Positions 54,236 through 63,347 of a stretch of 64,000 nt of DNA are shown in pieces (position 1 is the stretch's first letter; each line of letters starts with the position of its first letter). The stretch spans positions 1 to 64,000 of the forward strand of contig NZ_NTHN02000012.1 of the NCBI RefSeq assembly GCF_002300555.2. The letters run 5' to 3'. This DNA comes from Alloyangia mangrovi. Its GTDB lineage: Bacteria > Pseudomonadota > Alphaproteobacteria > Rhodobacterales > Rhodobacteraceae. Made by a program: the position numbers and the translations under genes. The notes beneath the pieces are model-generated. The model saw only the letters and a program-made list of their open reading frames with translations. It was not told where the DNA came from and did not search any database.

Positions 54236-55384
54236 TCAGTTGCCTCCCTCGGTGGTGGTTCGGTTGCCCTGCAGCTGGTTCAGCGGCAGGTAGGGCACGA
54301 CGCCGCCCTCACCGGTCAGACCCTCGTCGAGGATGGTCTTGTCGACGTTGCCGAGCACCTTTTCCATCGTCTCGAGATAGAGACGCCGGCGGGTGACCTC
54401 GGGGGCCTTGGCGTATTCCTCGCGCACGGCCGAGAAGCGGCTGGCTTCACCCAGCGCCTCGTTGACCACGCGGGCGCGGTAGCCCTCGGCCTGTTCGCGG
54501 ATCTGCGCGGCTTCACCACGGGCCTCTGCAACCACGCGGTTGGCATAGGCGTCGGCCTGGCGCTCGAGCCGGTCACGTTCCTGTTCGGCGGCCTGCACCT
54601 CGCGGAAGGCGTCGATCACCTCGCGGGGCGGGTCGGCGGTGTCGAGGTTGATCCGCACGATGTTGATGCCGCTGTCATACTCGTCGAGCGTCGCCTGGAT
54701 CTGCTCGCGCGCGGTGTCGGCAATGATGCCGCGGTCGCGGTTGAGGATCGGCGCGAGGTTGCTGGCCGCGATGATCTCGCGCATCACCGCCTCCGACACC
54801 GCCTGGACGGTGAGCTGCGGGTCGCGGATGTTGAACAGCAGCTTCGCCGGATCGTTGATGTTCCAGACCACCTGGAACTCGATGTCGACGATGTTCGCGT
54901 CGGTGGTCAGCATCAGGCTGTCCGCCGGGTCGCGGCCGTTGCCGATGGTCTCGGTCCGCTCGGAGGTCACGTTGACCACCTCATGCGTCACGAAGGGCCA
55001 GGGCGCGAAGTTGAGGCCCGGGTCGCCGGTCGAGGAATACTTGCCGAGGAAGAGCTCCACCGACTGTTCCTCGGGGCGCACGGTATAGAAGCTCATCCAG
55101 GCCCAGACGCCCACCGCGGCCAGCGCGGCAATCGCCACGGTGCCGCGGTTGAACTTCGGCCCGCCCGAGCCGCCACCGGTCCCACCGGTGTTGCCGCCGC
55201 CGCCACGCCCGCCCATCAGCACGCGCAGCCGCTCCTGGCCCTTCTTCATCAGCTCGTCAATCTCGGGGATCTGCGGGTCCTCGGGGCGCCGGCCGCCGTT
55301 GTTGCCGCCTCCGCCACCGCTGGGGGGCCTGCCCCCACCCTGATTGCCACCGCCGCCCCAGGGGCCGCCGCCGTGTCCTGCCAT
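54236..55384 (-). CDS. hflK: HflK, modulator of FtsH protease
   Basis: HflK, 382 residues, has a Gly- and Asn-rich N-terminal tail (about 1-75), one membrane segment (GTVAIAALAAVGVWAWMSFY) and an SPFH domain with coiled coil. It forms the HflKC cage with the next gene. A G6 run encoding part of the Gly-rich tail is in frame. Confidence 0.93.
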   Translation of the reverse strand: MAGHGGGPWGGGGNQGGGRPPSGGGGGNNGGRRPEDPQIPEIDELMKKGQERLRVLMGGRGGGGNTGGTGGGSGGPKFNRGTVAIAALAAVGVWAWMSFYTVRPEEQSVELFLGKYSSTGDPGLNFAPWPFVTHEVVNVTSERTETIGNGRDPADSLMLTTDANIVDIEFQVVWNINDPAKLLFNIRDPQLTVQAVSEAVMREIIAASNLAPILNRDRGIIADTAREQIQATLDEYDSGINIVRINLDTADPPREVIDAFREVQAAEQERDRLERQADAYANRVVAEARGEAAQIREQAEGYRARVVNEALGEASRFSAVREEYAKAPEVTRRRLYLETMEKVLGNVDKTILDEGLTGEGGVVPYLPLNQLQGNRTTTEGGN

Positions 55385-55448
55385 TAGGTTCCTTCCCTCT
55401 CACTCACTTGTCCGTGTCTCCCCCTACCTGTGCATTAAGCCCGCGGAT

Positions 55449-56906
55449 TCAAGCGGTGCGCACAGGGTTCCGCATGGTGACCATCTCTTCGGCCATGGTG
55501 GGGTGCACCGCCACGGTGCGATCGAAATCTTCCTTTGTCGCGCCCATCTTCACCGCGATGCCGGCCAGCTGGATCATCTCGCCTGCATTCGGTGCGACGA
55601 TGTGACAGCCCAGCACCTTGCGTGTCGCCTTGGAGACGACGAGCTTCATCATCACACGGTCGGGACGCCCGGCAAAGGCCGTCTGCATCGGCCGGAAGGA
55701 GGTCGCATAGACCTCGATCGGCTCCTGCTCGGCGGCATCCTCCTCCGAGAGGCCGATGGTGCCGAACTCGGGCTGGGTGAAGACCGCCGAGGGGATCAGC
55801 TCGTGATCGACCTTGGTGGGGTTGTCCTTGAAGACGGTCTCGACAAAGGCCATGCCCTCGCGGATCGCCACCGGGGTCAGGTTCACCCGGTCGGTCACAT
55901 CGCCGATGGCGTGGATCGAGGGCACCGCGGTGGCGCTGTAGGCGTCGACCTCGATCTCGCCCCGGCGGCCGAGCTTCACGCCGACCTCCTCGAGGCCCAT
56001 GTCATCGCTGTTGGGTGCGCGGCCGGTGGCAAAGAACACCTGGTCGTAGACCTTCACCTCGCCATTGGTGCCCTTCACGAGGATCGGCCCCTCACCCGGG
56101 GTGCCGCCGCTGTGGTCGGCCAGCATCTCCTGCATCGAGCTGCCCATGGGCACGCCCGCAGCGCTCTTGCCTTCAAGGTCGTCCGCGGTGGCCCGGCGCA
56201 TCTCGACGATGTCTGTGCCGCAATGCAGGTGCACGCCGTTCTCGATCATGCTCTCGGCAATCAGCCCGCGGGCCTGCTCGTCGAAGCCCCGGAGGATCTG
56301 CGCGCCTCGGTAGTATTGCGTCACCTCGACGCCGAGCCCGTTGAGGATGCAGGCGAACTCGCAGGCGATATAGCCGCCGCCGACGATCAGGATCGACTTC
56401 GGCAGGGTCTCGAGATGGAAAATGTCATCCGACACCAGCCCCAGCTCGGCATTCGGGATCTCGGGGCGCACCGGGCGGCCGCCGGTGGCGATGAGGATGT
56501 GCTTTGCGGTGATCGTCTCGCCGGTGGAAAGCTCGACCGTATGCGCGTCCTTCACCTTGGCCCGCGCGTCATAGGAGATGACGCCGGAGTTCTTCAGCAG
56601 GTTGCGGTAGATGCCTTCGAGCCGGTCGAGTTCGGCGTTCAGCCGGTGCTGGAAGGTGCCCCAGTCGAAGCTGCCCGTCTCGATGTTCCAGCCGTAGCCC
56701 TTGGCATCCTCTGCGACGGTGCCGTATTCCGAGGCGAAGACCATCAGCTTCTTGGGCACGCAGCCGCGGATCACGCAGGTGCCGCCGTAGCGGTCTTCCT
56801 CGGCCAGAGCCACCTTGGCCCCGGTCTCGCCCGCCGCCACGCGCGCCGCCCGGACGCCACCGGAGCCGCCGCCGATGACAAAAAGATCGTAGTCAAAATC
56901 GCTCAT
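55449..56906 (-). CDS. gor: Glutathione-disulfide reductase
   Basis: This 485-residue FAD enzyme reduces glutathione disulfide with NADPH. It has the FAD-binding GGGSGG (12-17), the redox pair Cys44/Cys49 in GGTCVIRGCVPKKL, a second nucleotide site ILIVGGGYIACEFACILNGL and the catalytic His468 in AVHPTMAEE. The central insertion (SAAGVPMGSSMQEMLADHSG) makes it some 30 residues longer than usual. It is a single gene upstream of hflK on the same strand. Confidence 0.93.
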   Translation of the reverse strand: MSDFDYDLFVIGGGSGGVRAARVAAGETGAKVALAEEDRYGGTCVIRGCVPKKLMVFASEYGTVAEDAKGYGWNIETGSFDWGTFQHRLNAELDRLEGIYRNLLKNSGVISYDARAKVKDAHTVELSTGETITAKHILIATGGRPVRPEIPNAELGLVSDDIFHLETLPKSILIVGGGYIACEFACILNGLGVEVTQYYRGAQILRGFDEQARGLIAESMIENGVHLHCGTDIVEMRRATADDLEGKSAAGVPMGSSMQEMLADHSGGTPGEGPILVKGTNGEVKVYDQVFFATGRAPNSDDMGLEEVGVKLGRRGEIEVDAYSATAVPSIHAIGDVTDRVNLTPVAIREGMAFVETVFKDNPTKVDHELIPSAVFTQPEFGTIGLSEEDAAEQEPIEVYATSFRPMQTAFAGRPDRVMMKLVVSKATRKVLGCHIVAPNAGEMIQLAGIAVKMGATKEDFDRTVAVHPTMAEEMVTMRNPVRTA

Positions 56907-57105
56907 GGCTCGCCTCTTGGTCTGTTGGCCGAGAGGTAGACCACAGGCCGCTACGGAAGGCCAGAGGCGGCGGCTGTGGGCGGCACGGGCAAGGCGCGAC
57001 GATCCCGCCCGGAATCAAGGCGAAGCCGCCGGGCGAGCGCCGGCCCGTCCCGGCGGGCTGGCGCTCGCCCGGCTCTCGTCCCGCAGCTTCCCGGAGCGAA
57101 AAAAA

Positions 57106-57125
57106 GGCCGCCCGGATGGGCGGCC
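57106..57125 (-). terminator. Rho-independent terminator of rpiA
   Basis: GGCCGCCC-GGAT-GGGCGGCC is a perfect 8-base stem with a tetraloop. In the leftward direction it is followed by seven T (57105-57099). It lies 28 bases after the rpiA stop. Confidence 0.92.
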
Positions 57126-57152
57126 TCTCAGCTTTCCTGACCCGCAGGGAGC

Positions 57153-57923
57153 TTACAGCCCCGCCGCCTCGGCAAGATTGATCTCGGTCACGCTCACGTC
57201 CCCGCTGGCACCGTCGCGCAGCTCGGCCCGGCCGTCCTCGAAGCCGATCACCACCTTGTCGCAGATACCGATGAAGAGCCCGTTCTCTACCACACCGGGG
57301 ATCTGGTTCAGCGCCAACGACAGCGCCTTCACATCGCCGATCCGCTTCAGGTGCAGGTCGAGCACATGGTTGCCTTCATCGGTGAGGAACGGCTCGCCCC
57401 CTGCCATGCGCAGCGAGGTCTCGCGCCCGTCCACGTCCATCTCTGCCAGCAGCCGCTCGACCAGCGTGCGGGTCGAGGCGCCGCCGAAGCGGATCACTTC
57501 CAGCGGCAGCGGGAAGGCGCCCAGCGTCGCCACGTCCTTGGCGGCATCGGCGATGACGATCATCTGGTCCGAGGCCGCGGCCACGATCTTCTCCTGAAGA
57601 TGCGCGCCGCCGCCACCCTTGATCAGGTTGAGCTGGGGGTCGAACTCGTCGGCGCCGTCGATGGTCAGGTCGAGCCAACCCGCCTCGTCGAGGCTGATCA
57701 CCTCGATGCCGACCTGCCGTGCCAGCTCGGCGGTACGGGTCGAGGTCGGCACGGCGCGGATCTTCAGACCCTCGTCGCGCACCCGGCGGCCGAGGTATTT
57801 CACCAGCCAGGCGGCGGTGGAGCCGGTGCCGAGACCGACACGCATGCCGTCCTCGACGAAATCGGCGGCACGGCGCGAGGCCACGAATTTTGCAATATCG
57901 GTCGGCGAGAGCTCTGCGGTCAT
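57153..57923 (-). CDS. rpiA: Ribose-5-phosphate isomerase A
   Basis: RpiA interconverts ribose 5-phosphate and ribulose 5-phosphate. The 256-residue protein has VGLGTGSTAAWLVKYLG, TIDGADEFDPQLNLIKGGGG with the catalytic Asp residues, and VVENGLFIGICDKVV. It is divergent from the serine dehydratase gene and ends at a strong terminator, so it forms a single-gene unit. Confidence 0.95.
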   Translation of the reverse strand: MTAELSPTDIAKFVASRRAADFVEDGMRVGLGTGSTAAWLVKYLGRRVRDEGLKIRAVPTSTRTAELARQVGIEVISLDEAGWLDLTIDGADEFDPQLNLIKGGGGAHLQEKIVAAASDQMIVIADAAKDVATLGAFPLPLEVIRFGGASTRTLVERLLAEMDVDGRETSLRMAGGEPFLTDEGNHVLDLHLKRIGDVKALSLALNQIPGVVENGLFIGICDKVVIGFEDGRAELRDGASGDVSVTEINLAEAAGL

Positions 57924-58108
57924 CGCTGCGATTCCCCTTTTTTTCGGATGTTGCGGCGCTTATAGGATCTTCGCGCGCGCCCGCGATAGGCAAAAGTCCC
58001 GCGCCTCCGCAGCGTTTTCCTTCGATGAAACGCCGCAATTCTTCATGTGATCCGGCCGCCGGCCGGGCTAGGGTCCGGCGCAACCACAGCCCAGAGTCGA
58101 GGTCCCTC

Positions 58109-59482
58109 ATGTTTCTTTCCGTGTTCGAGATGTTCAAGGTGGGCATCGGCCCGTCCTCCTCGCACACCATGGGGCCGATGGTGGCGGCGGCGCGCTTTCT
58201 GGACCGGCTGCGCGCCGCGCCCTTCGCCGCCGCCGGGCTGCGCGGCTCGCTGCATGGCTCGCTTGCCTTCACCGGGGTTGGCCATGCCACCGACCGCGCC
58301 ACCATCCTCGGCCTCGCCGGCTTCGAGCCCGAGAGCTACGACGCCGAGGCCGCCGAGGCCGCGCTGGCCGAGATCGAGGCCACCGGCATGGTCCATCCCG
58401 AGGGCCTCGCGCCGCTGAAGTTCTCGCCCAGGACCGACCTCCGCTTCGACTATGACCGCAATCTTCCCGGCCATGCCAACGGCATGATCCTCATGGCCAC
58501 CGACGCGCAGGGCGACGTGATCCTGCAGGAGATTTATTACTCCGTCGGCGGCGGTTTCGTGCTGACCGAGGACGAGCTCGCCTCGGGCAATGACAAGGAC
58601 CACGGCCCCGCCGTGCCCTACCCTTTCAAGAGCGCCGCCGAGATGCTGGAGATGGCCGAGGCATCGGGCCTCTCCATTGCAGAGATGAAACGCCGCAACG
58701 AGCTTTCGCGCCGCCCCGCCGCCGAACTCGACGCCGGGCTGCTGCGCATCTCCGAGGTGATGATGAATTGCCTCGACCGCGGCCTAGAGGGCGGCGGCAT
58801 CCTTCCCGGCGGGCTCAACGTCAAGCGCCGGGCCGGCAACATTCACGAGCAGCTGCAGGCCGAGCGCGGCCGCAACCTCACCGCGCCGCATGTGATCAAC
58901 GACTGGATGAGCTGCTACGCCATGGCGGTGAACGAGGAGAATGCCGCCGGCGGTCAGGTCGTCACCGCGCCGACCAACGGCGCCGCGGGCGTGGTCCCCG
59001 CGGTGCTGCGCTACTGGCTCGACTTCGTGCCCGGAGCCACCCCCTCGCGCATCCCCGAGTTCCTGCTCACCGCCGCCGCCATCGGCGGGCTGGTGAAGTA
59101 CAACGCCTCGATCTCGGGCGCCGAGGCGGGGTGTCAGGCCGAGGTCGGCAGCGCCTCGGCCATGGCCGCCGCCGGGCTCTGCGCCGTGCTCGGAGGCACG
59201 CCCGCGCAGATCGAGAACGCCGCCGAGATCGCCCTCGAGCACCACCTCGGCATGACCTGCGACCCGGTGAAGGGCCTCGTGCAGGTGCCCTGCATCGAGC
59301 GCAACGGCCTCGGGGCGATCAAGGCGGTCTCGGCTGCCTCGCTCTCGCTGCGTGGCGACGGCACCCACCTCGTTTCGCTCGACGCCTGCATCGAGACCAT
59401 GCGCCAGACCGGTCGCGACATGGGCCATGAATACAAGGAAACCTCGCTCGGCGGTCTCGCGGTCAACGTGCCGAACTGCTGA
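58109..59482 (+). CDS. L-serine ammonia-lyase, single-chain Fe-S type
   Basis: This 457-residue enzyme deaminates L-serine to pyruvate. The start MFLSVFEMFKVGIGPSSSHT is the SdaA beta-domain signature. The alpha domain has GAEAGCQAEVGSASAMAAAG and MTCDPVKGLVQVPCIERNG, containing the [4Fe-4S] cysteines. The ATG at 58109 is chosen from family alignment although the frame is open further upstream. Confidence 0.95.
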   Translation: MFLSVFEMFKVGIGPSSSHTMGPMVAAARFLDRLRAAPFAAAGLRGSLHGSLAFTGVGHATDRATILGLAGFEPESYDAEAAEAALAEIEATGMVHPEGLAPLKFSPRTDLRFDYDRNLPGHANGMILMATDAQGDVILQEIYYSVGGGFVLTEDELASGNDKDHGPAVPYPFKSAAEMLEMAEASGLSIAEMKRRNELSRRPAAELDAGLLRISEVMMNCLDRGLEGGGILPGGLNVKRRAGNIHEQLQAERGRNLTAPHVINDWMSCYAMAVNEENAAGGQVVTAPTNGAAGVVPAVLRYWLDFVPGATPSRIPEFLLTAAAIGGLVKYNASISGAEAGCQAEVGSASAMAAAGLCAVLGGTPAQIENAAEIALEHHLGMTCDPVKGLVQVPCIERNGLGAIKAVSAASLSLRGDGTHLVSLDACIETMRQTGRDMGHEYKETSLGGLAVNVPNC

Positions 59483-59497
59483 AGGCGGCGCGCGGCC

Positions 59498-60025
59498 CTA
59501 GGCCGCCCGCGCCCCCAGCCGGTACATGAAAAGCGTCGCATCCCGCCGCGCCGTTCCTTCCGGGGCCAGCGCGTATTCGGGAATTTCTCCCGCCGGCAGG
59601 AAGCCGCAGGAGGCATAGAGCTGCTGCGCCGCATCCCCGGTCCGCGTGTCGAGCGTGATCAGATCCCGCCCCAGCCCCTCGGCCCGGGCAAGCAGCGCCT
59701 CGACCAGCGCCCGCGCCAGACCGCGACGGCGGAACGCGGGGTGCACCAGCATCTTCGAGATCTCCGCCCGGTGGGTCTGGTTGGGCATCCCCGCCAGCGC
59801 CAGCGAGACCGTGCCGACCATGCGCTCCCCCTCGAAGGCCCCGAAGAGAATCCGGTCGCCGCTCTCGATTTCGGGAACGAGCCCCTCCCAGAAGCGCAGC
59901 GCCTCCTCCGCGGCAAAGGGCATCACGAAGCCCACGCTCGCCCCGTCCGCGACGCAGGCGGCAAGGATATCCGCCAGATCCCGCAAGTGATCGCGGATCC
60001 CGGATGCGGGAATCTCGCGGATCAC
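59498..60025 (-). CDS. GNAT-family N-acetyltransferase
   Basis: The 175-residue protein has the acetyl-CoA-binding loop VHPAFRRRGLARALVEALLA and the C-terminal GDAAQQLYASCGFLPAGEIP of the GNAT fold. The substrate is not known. Its start overlaps the XRE-cupin regulator stop by 4 bases, so the two are co-expressed. Confidence 0.9.
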   Translation of the reverse strand: MIREIPASGIRDHLRDLADILAACVADGASVGFVMPFAAEEALRFWEGLVPEIESGDRILFGAFEGERMVGTVSLALAGMPNQTHRAEISKMLVHPAFRRRGLARALVEALLARAEGLGRDLITLDTRTGDAAQQLYASCGFLPAGEIPEYALAPEGTARRDATLFMYRLGARAA

Positions 60026-60618
60026 GGCGTCACCAGCACCAGCACGTAGAGCGCCGGTTTCTTCTTGCTGAGCGCGGCAAAACGCGTCGGCCCCTCCAGC
60101 CGGTAGCGCAATGTGTCGCCCGCCGCCAGATCGTGAGCCACGCCCTCGACCTCGACCAGCAGCTTGCCCGACAGCAGGTGCAGGTGATGCTCGAGCCCCG
60201 GCACGGGCGAGGCGTCATAGGCGATTTCCGCCCCCGGCTGCAGAACGCACTGCAACATCTCGGCGGCGAGCCCGGTGGCCGCGGGCGAGATCACCCGGCG
60301 GGTGAAGCCGGTGGCCTCGTCGCGCCATTCCGGCTGCTCGGCAGCGGGCACACGCGCGGTGAACCCCTCCTCCACCATGGCCATCAGCCGGGACATGCTG
60401 AGCCCGTAGGCGAGGCAGAGCTTGCCCAGCACCTCGGCGGTGGGGCTGGTCTCGCCCTTCTCGAAGCGCGACAGGGCGGCGCGCGAGATGCCGCTGCGCT
60501 CGGCCAGCTGGTCGAGCGTCAGCCCGGCCTCGCCGCGCAGCGCCGCAAGGCGGCGGGCCAGCCGCGCGGTCAGATCGCCCGAAGGCGCGGGACGCGTCGG
60601 CGACGCAAGCTCATCCAT
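60022..60618 (-). CDS. XRE-family regulator with C-terminal cupin domain
   Basis: The 198-residue protein has an HTH_3 domain (LTLDQLAERSGISRAALSRF, EKGETSPTAEVLGKL; about 30-80) and a cupin sensor domain (GLEHHLHLLSGKLLVEVEGV; about 130-195). It overlaps the GNAT gene. An inverted repeat TTTCTC-N8-GAGAAA lies 15 bases before its start, a likely autoregulatory site. Proteins of this kind often sense small metabolites. Confidence 0.92.
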   Translation of the reverse strand: MDELASPTRPAPSGDLTARLARRLAALRGEAGLTLDQLAERSGISRAALSRFEKGETSPTAEVLGKLCLAYGLSMSRLMAMVEEGFTARVPAAEQPEWRDEATGFTRRVISPAATGLAAEMLQCVLQPGAEIAYDASPVPGLEHHLHLLSGKLLVEVEGVAHDLAAGDTLRYRLEGPTRFAALSKKKPALYVLVLVTP

Positions 60619-60633
60619 CTGGGTGTCTCCGGG

Positions 60634-60653
60634 TTTCTCTCTATTATGAGAAA
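60634..60653. promoter_or_regulatory. Inverted repeat TTTCTC-N8-GAGAAA upstream of the XRE-cupin gene
   Basis: The perfect six-base arms surround TCTATTAT in an AT-rich patch between the malonyl-CoA decarboxylase end and the regulator start. The location suits autorepression by the regulator. Confidence 0.45.
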
Positions 60654-60686
60654 TATTCCCGATTCAGATCGAGAGCGCAAGCCCGC

Positions 60687-61930
60687 TCACGCCTGCGCCT
60701 TCTCCCGCCCCGCCGAAAGCGATTTCACCGGCCCCGAGGCAATCACCTCGCCGCTCTCGGCAAAGCGGTCGTGATATTGCTCCACCTTCGCCAGATCGTA
60801 GAGGTAGTTGACCATCGCCCCGCCCGACTGCCGCACGCCGTTCTCCGAGGTATCGCGCCCGCATGCACCGCGTGCACCAAGGCGCCATTGCCGAGATGGA
60901 AGCGCGCCACCGGATCGCGCGGCCGCCCGTCGCCCCGCTTGGCGGTCAGCAGGTAATGCGCCGCGAGCTGGGTCATGCGCTTGCCGTCGGCGGGATCATA
61001 GCTCACCCCCTGCTCCTCCAGCCAGCCCACCAGCCCCGGGATCGGCGAGAGCGTCACGAAGGTCTTCAGCCCCGGCAGGGTACTGGCGAGATCGGAGGCC
61101 ACCTGCTTGATCAGCGAATTGCCAAAGGAAATGCCCGCCAACCCCGGCTGGCAGTTGGAGATCGAGTAGAAGACGGCGGTGTCGGCGCTGCGCTCCTCCA
61201 GCGGCACCCGCTCTTCCTCGAGCAGCGCCTGGATCGAGCCCGGCACGCCGCGGGTCAGCGCCACCTCGACGAAAATCAGCGGCTCGTCCGGCATCGCCGG
61301 GTGGAAGAAGGCAAAGCAGCGCCGGTCCGGCGGCGCGAGCCGACGGCGCAAATCGTCCCAGCTCTGGATCGCATGCACCGCCTCATAGGCGATGATCTTC
61401 TCCAGCACATGCGCCGGGCTCTCCCAGCTGATCGGCCGCAGCACGAGGAAGCCTCGGTTGAACCAGCTCTTGAACAGGTGACGGAAATCCTCGTCGAGCG
61501 CCTCGAGCTCGGGCTCCCCCCGCCCCTGCCGCAAGAGATCGGCCCGCATCCGCACCAGCCGCTCTGTCGCCCCGGGCACCATGTTGAGCCGTCGCAGAAG
61601 CTCGGCCCGCGGCGGCTCGGCGGCGGCCATGAAGGCACGGTAGCTGCGCCCCGAGGGCTCGACCTCATAGGCCGCCAGCGCCCCGCGCACCGCCTCGGCA
61701 TCGACGTTGAGCGCCGCCAGCCCGTGGAAGGCGGCGAGCTTTTCCTCGCCGGACATGCCATCGTAGCGTTGCAGCACATGCCGTGCCAGCGTCGCGGCGA
61801 CCGTCTCGCTGCGCGCCTCCAGAAGCTCCGTCACCAGCTCCGGCAGCGCCCGCGGATCGCGCCGCAGCCGCGGTGCCGCCCCGGCGCGGCGGTCGAAGAT
61901 CGTGCTGAGCAGATCGGCAAAGAGACTCAT
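60687..61930 (-). pseudogene. Malonyl-CoA decarboxylase (C-terminal frameshift as sequenced)
   Basis: The enzyme decarboxylates malonyl-CoA to acetyl-CoA. The N-terminal 350 residues are intact, including LKSWFNRGFLVLRPISWESP, CFAFFHPAMPDEPLIFVEVA and YSISNCQPGLAGISFGNSLI. After NGALVHAVHAG a -1 shift near 60853-60856 moves the true tail (DTSENGVRQSGGAMVNYLYD ... SGPVKSLSAG) into another frame ending at 60687. The frame as sequenced ends at 60743 with an unrelated tail. Unlike the other breaks this one is a missing base, not an extra base in a long run. Repaired length is about 414 residues. Confidence 0.85.
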
Positions 61931-62053
61931 GCGAACTCCTTTCCCGGCGCCAGCCCGGCGCCGCGCGCCCTCCCGGGCCCAAGGGTGCGCAGCCTCAAGC
62001 CCCCTGACAAGCCTGTTCGCGCCAACGCCCCCGCAACGCGCGGCATTCCCCGC

Positions 62054-62112
62054 TTTCTTCTAGGTCCAAATATCCCGGGGGAGTCCGCGCAGCGGACGGG
62101 GGCAGCGCCCCC
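62054..62112. repeat. Full copy of the Rhodobacterales-type intergenic repeat
   Basis: TTTCTTCTAGGTCCAAATAT is followed by CCCGGGGGAGTCCGC, GCGGAC and GGGGGCAGCGCCCCC. It matches the copy at 20086-20150 over almost its whole length, with the same order and the same two dyads. Confidence 0.72.
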
Positions 62113-62243
62113 TGACCCCGCGCCACACAGCCAAGCCCCGGAAGCCTGCCCATTACCTGGGCATGCACCCTGCTCCTGCCCGTCGCTTGGGCAAAAATCC
62201 CCCAGTCAGAGGCGAGGGCAATTGCCACGAATCGGCGCATTCC

Positions 62244-62257
62244 TTACCGCTTGGTAA
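62244..62257. promoter_or_regulatory. Inverted repeat TTACCGCTTGGTAA before the BMP gene
   Basis: Five-base perfect arms with a four-base centre, 43 bases upstream of the BMP start and followed by an A-run. It could be an operator of the nucleoside importer. Confidence 0.35.
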
Positions 62258-62299
62258 AAAATTCACAAAACACCCTCAGGGATGGAAAAGGACAGACGG

Positions 62300-63325
62300 A
62301 TGGCAATCGACAAAACGGCCGGGCTGCTGACCCGGCGCGGACTGCTGAAAAGCACGGGCGGGCTCGCCGCCTTCGCCAGCACCGGGCTCGCGGGCAAGCT
62401 GATGGCGCAGGAGCCGATCAGTGTCGCCGGCATCTACACGGTGCCGGTCGAGCAGCAATGGGTGAGCCGCATCCATGTCGCCGCCGAGGCAGCCAAGGCG
62501 GCGGGGCTGATCAGCTACACCTACTCCGAGAACACCTCCAACACCGACTATCCGCGCGTCATGCGCGAATATGCCGAGAGCGGCGCGCAGCTCATCGTCG
62601 GCGAGATCTTCGGCGTCGAGCAGGAGGCCCGCGAGGTCGTGCTCGACTACCCCGAGACCGCCTTCCTGCTCGGCTCGTCCTTCCTGCCCGACGAGAGCTA
62701 TCCGAACCTCGGGGTCTTCGACAATTACATCCAGGACGCCTCGTATCTCTCGGGAATCATCGCTGGCGCGATGAGCGAGAGCGGAAACATCGGCATGGTC
62801 GGCGGCTTCCCGATCCCCGAGGTAAACCGGCTCATGCACGCCTTCATGGCAGGCGTGAAGGAGAGCAAGCCCGAGGCCACCTTCCAGGTCAGCTTCATCG
62901 GCTCGTGGTTCGATCCGCCCAAGGCCAAGGAAACCGCCTTCGCGATGATCGAGAACGGCGCCGACCTGCTCTATGCCGAGCGCTTCGGCGTTTCCGACGC
63001 GGCGCAGGAAAAGGGCGTTCTGGCGATCGGCAACGTCATCGACACGCAAGCCGACTACCCCGACACCGTGGTCGCCTCGGCGCTCTGGGACTTCGGCCCG
63101 ACGCTGGCGGCGGCGCTGGCCAAGGTGGCGGACGGCAGCTTCGCGGCCGAGAACTACGGCAGCTACAGCTTCATGAAAGAAGGCGGCTGCGCGCTCGCCC
63201 CGCTCGGCACCTTCGAGGGCAAGGTCCCGCAGGCGGCGCTCGATCTCGTGGCGGCGAAGGAAGCGGCGATCAAGGACGGCTCCTTCACCACCCTGATCAA
63301 CGACGAAGAGCCCAAGTCCTCGTGA
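62300..63325 (+). CDS. BMP-family ABC transporter substrate-binding protein
   Basis: This 341-residue secreted protein belongs to the basic membrane protein family, whose characterised members bind nucleosides. A twin-arginine-type signal (LTRRGLLKSTGGLAAFASTG) is present. The core includes YTYSENTSNTDYPRVMREYA, GEIFGVEQEAREVVLDYPET and GSWFDPPKAKETAFAMIENG. I use the ATG at 62300 rather than 62282. The ATPase gene follows after 22 bases, so it heads an importer operon. Confidence 0.92.
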   Translation: MAIDKTAGLLTRRGLLKSTGGLAAFASTGLAGKLMAQEPISVAGIYTVPVEQQWVSRIHVAAEAAKAAGLISYTYSENTSNTDYPRVMREYAESGAQLIVGEIFGVEQEAREVVLDYPETAFLLGSSFLPDESYPNLGVFDNYIQDASYLSGIIAGAMSESGNIGMVGGFPIPEVNRLMHAFMAGVKESKPEATFQVSFIGSWFDPPKAKETAFAMIENGADLLYAERFGVSDAAQEKGVLAIGNVIDTQADYPDTVVASALWDFGPTLAAALAKVADGSFAAENYGSYSFMKEGGCALAPLGTFEGKVPQAALDLVAAKEAAIKDGSFTTLINDEEPKSS

Positions 63326-63347
63326 GGACACGGGTAAGGAACCGGCA

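Larger units (their letters stand above)
61931..62299. other. 369-base gap without a gene, holding a repeat and an inverted repeat
   Basis: The region separates malonyl-CoA decarboxylase from the divergent BMP operon. It contains a full copy of the intergenic repeat (62054-62112), then an AT-richer stretch with the inverted repeat TTACCGCTTGGTAA (62244-62257) close to the BMP start. No coding signal was seen. Confidence 0.6.
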
